The notes under the pieces: generated by a model
What the model was told of the DNA's origin: nothing
Databases searched by the model: none
The model's input: only the letters and a program-made list of their open reading frames with translations
Assembly (NCBI GenBank): GCA_019057775.1
Contig: JAHLWT010000156.1
Span: 1 to 64,000, forward strand
DNA length: 64,000 nt
Direction: 5' to 3'
Source of the DNA: Promethearchaeota archaeon
Lineage (GTDB): Archaea > Asgardarchaeota > Lokiarchaeia > Sigynarchaeales > SOKP01
Position numbers and translations under genes: made by a program
Part shown: positions 63,373 through 64,000 of the stretch, in pieces
Layout: each line of letters starts with the position of its first letter
Numbering within the stretch: the first letter of the stretch is position 1

Positions 63373-64000
63373 ATGAAAATCATTGAAGGAATTGAAGGAG
63401 ATTATATTGAAACAAAAAAAACCCACTTATTTTTTGATGTGAAAGGATTACTTCATCCTAATGAGAGAAAAATTAGCTTCCTAAGATTTTTTCCTCATCC
63501 CAAAGGGAGTCGGATAAAAAATAATGTTTCATTTAAAAAAATCTACAAATTGAGTGATAGATATACTTTTTTGAGAGAAAATTATCCAAATTATCTCTTC
63601 TTTTCCAAAGAATTTGATTTAGAGGTTCAAGGCGTAAGAAATGAAGATATTAAAATGATATATTCTCCAAGGAAATTCTTAAAAGAACTAATTAAAAAAG
63701 ACCAAGTAACTAGGAGCGAGAATCTTTCAAGGGAATTATGTGAATTTTTCATTTCCGAAGGAAATCTCTCAGAAAATTCATTAGGAATCACAGGATCTCT
63801 AATGGTAGGGTTGAATACTGATGATTCTGATATAGATTTAATAATTTATGGTACAGAAAACAGTATTGAATTCCAGAAAACCTTAACAACCATATTGAAA
63901 AATTCGAAAATGTGTAGAAAATATAATATGGGTGAGTATAAAACTCATTATAAATGGAGATTTGGTGGTTCTGAGATCCCTTTTGAATCATTTCTTAAAA
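63373..64000 (+). CDS. Nucleotidyltransferase-fold protein (partial)
   Basis: The frame runs to the window edge. The start is ATG 63373, or an in-frame GTG at 63364. The N-terminal domain of about 130 residues (DVKGLLHPNERKISFLRFFPHPKG) precedes the nucleotidyltransferase motif GITGSLMVGLNTDDSDIDLIIYG, with GS and DxD metal ligands. It is like archaeal predicted nucleotidyltransferases of unknown target. It is 20 bases after the coiled-coil gene and may be in the same operon. Confidence 0.75.
   Translation, partial: MKIIEGIEGDYIETKKTHLFFDVKGLLHPNERKISFLRFFPHPKGSRIKNNVSFKKIYKLSDRYTFLRENYPNYLFFSKEFDLEVQGVRNEDIKMIYSPRKFLKELIKKDQVTRSENLSRELCEFFISEGNLSENSLGITGSLMVGLNTDDSDIDLIIYGTENSIEFQKTLTTILKNSKMCRKYNMGEYKTHYKWRFGGSEIPFESFLK

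Noticed and set aside
1..64000. tRNA or rRNA genes
   Set aside because: I looked for T-loop-like GGTTC patterns with flanking stems and rRNA-like GC-rich blocks in the intergenic regions and found none that fold convincingly by eye.

Overview
The window is AT-rich, gene-dense DNA that most likely comes from an Asgard archaeon (Lokiarchaeia-like is my best guess; the exact lineage cannot be fixed from this window). Three observations point there. There is a complete archaeal ether-lipid gene run (geranylgeranyl reductase, GGGP synthase, DGGGP synthase). There are tetrahydromethanopterin and F420 cofactor genes. There is a eukaryote-like ubiquitin gene cluster. Shine-Dalgarno motifs of the GGTGA type and non-ATG starts (TTG, GTG) occur repeatedly.

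Layout. 1-7.9 kb: the end of an EEVK-repeat protein, a very large unrecognised protein with a small zinc-binding partner, an eroded-looking 1.1 kb gap, a CooC-like nickel ATPase and a HEPN protein. 8-13.9 kb: an accessory region with a multi-zinc-ribbon nuclease, a small AbrB-like protein with palindromic operators, a truncated second copy of that protein, a second HEPN-like protein and a C-terminally short adenine methyltransferase. 13.9-25 kb: a carbohydrate and sulfate-ester block (IlvD/EDD dehydratase, DDAH-like hydrolase, Gfo/Idh/MocA oxidoreductase, sulfatase with its radical-SAM maturase, SCP2 protein, SGNH hydrolase, GH94-like enzyme). 25.3-29.3 kb: ether-lipid synthesis. 29.3-37.6 kb: methyltransferase, PadR/HAAS pair with palindromic operator, DUF998, LarE, AIR-synthase-like protein and a two-component pair. 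37.9-48.2 kb: pterin genes (MptG, MptD, DUF447, DUF1464, DHPS-like) interrupted by a glycyl-radical enzyme with its activase and a rubrerythrin-like protein. 48.7-55.4 kb: a glutamate dehydrogenase-CBS fusion and a deazaflavin/riboflavin/pterin operon (CofH, CofG, Rib7, amidohydrolase, FolE).

55.4-63.4 kb is the most striking part. It encodes a ubiquitin-like protein, a Uba3/UBA2-type E1, an E2 with HPN motif and catalytic Cys, an Rpn11-like JAMM protease and a multi-pass membrane protein ending in a RING-CH-like zinc finger (candidate E3). Next to these are a winged-helix protein, a second ubiquitin-like protein, a two-TM membrane protein with a C-terminal ubiquitin-like domain that lacks a terminal glycine, and a long coiled-coil protein. 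A hairpin plus T-tract sits between the first ubiquitin gene and E1, so the modifier may be made in excess of its enzymes. The two free modifiers end in Ala-Gly and Ala-Gly-Ile rather than Gly-Gly. Together this looks like a membrane-oriented archaeal ubiquitylation system.

No rRNA, CRISPR array, or convincing tRNA or insertion sequence was seen. All functional calls are from reading motifs by eye; no database search was possible.
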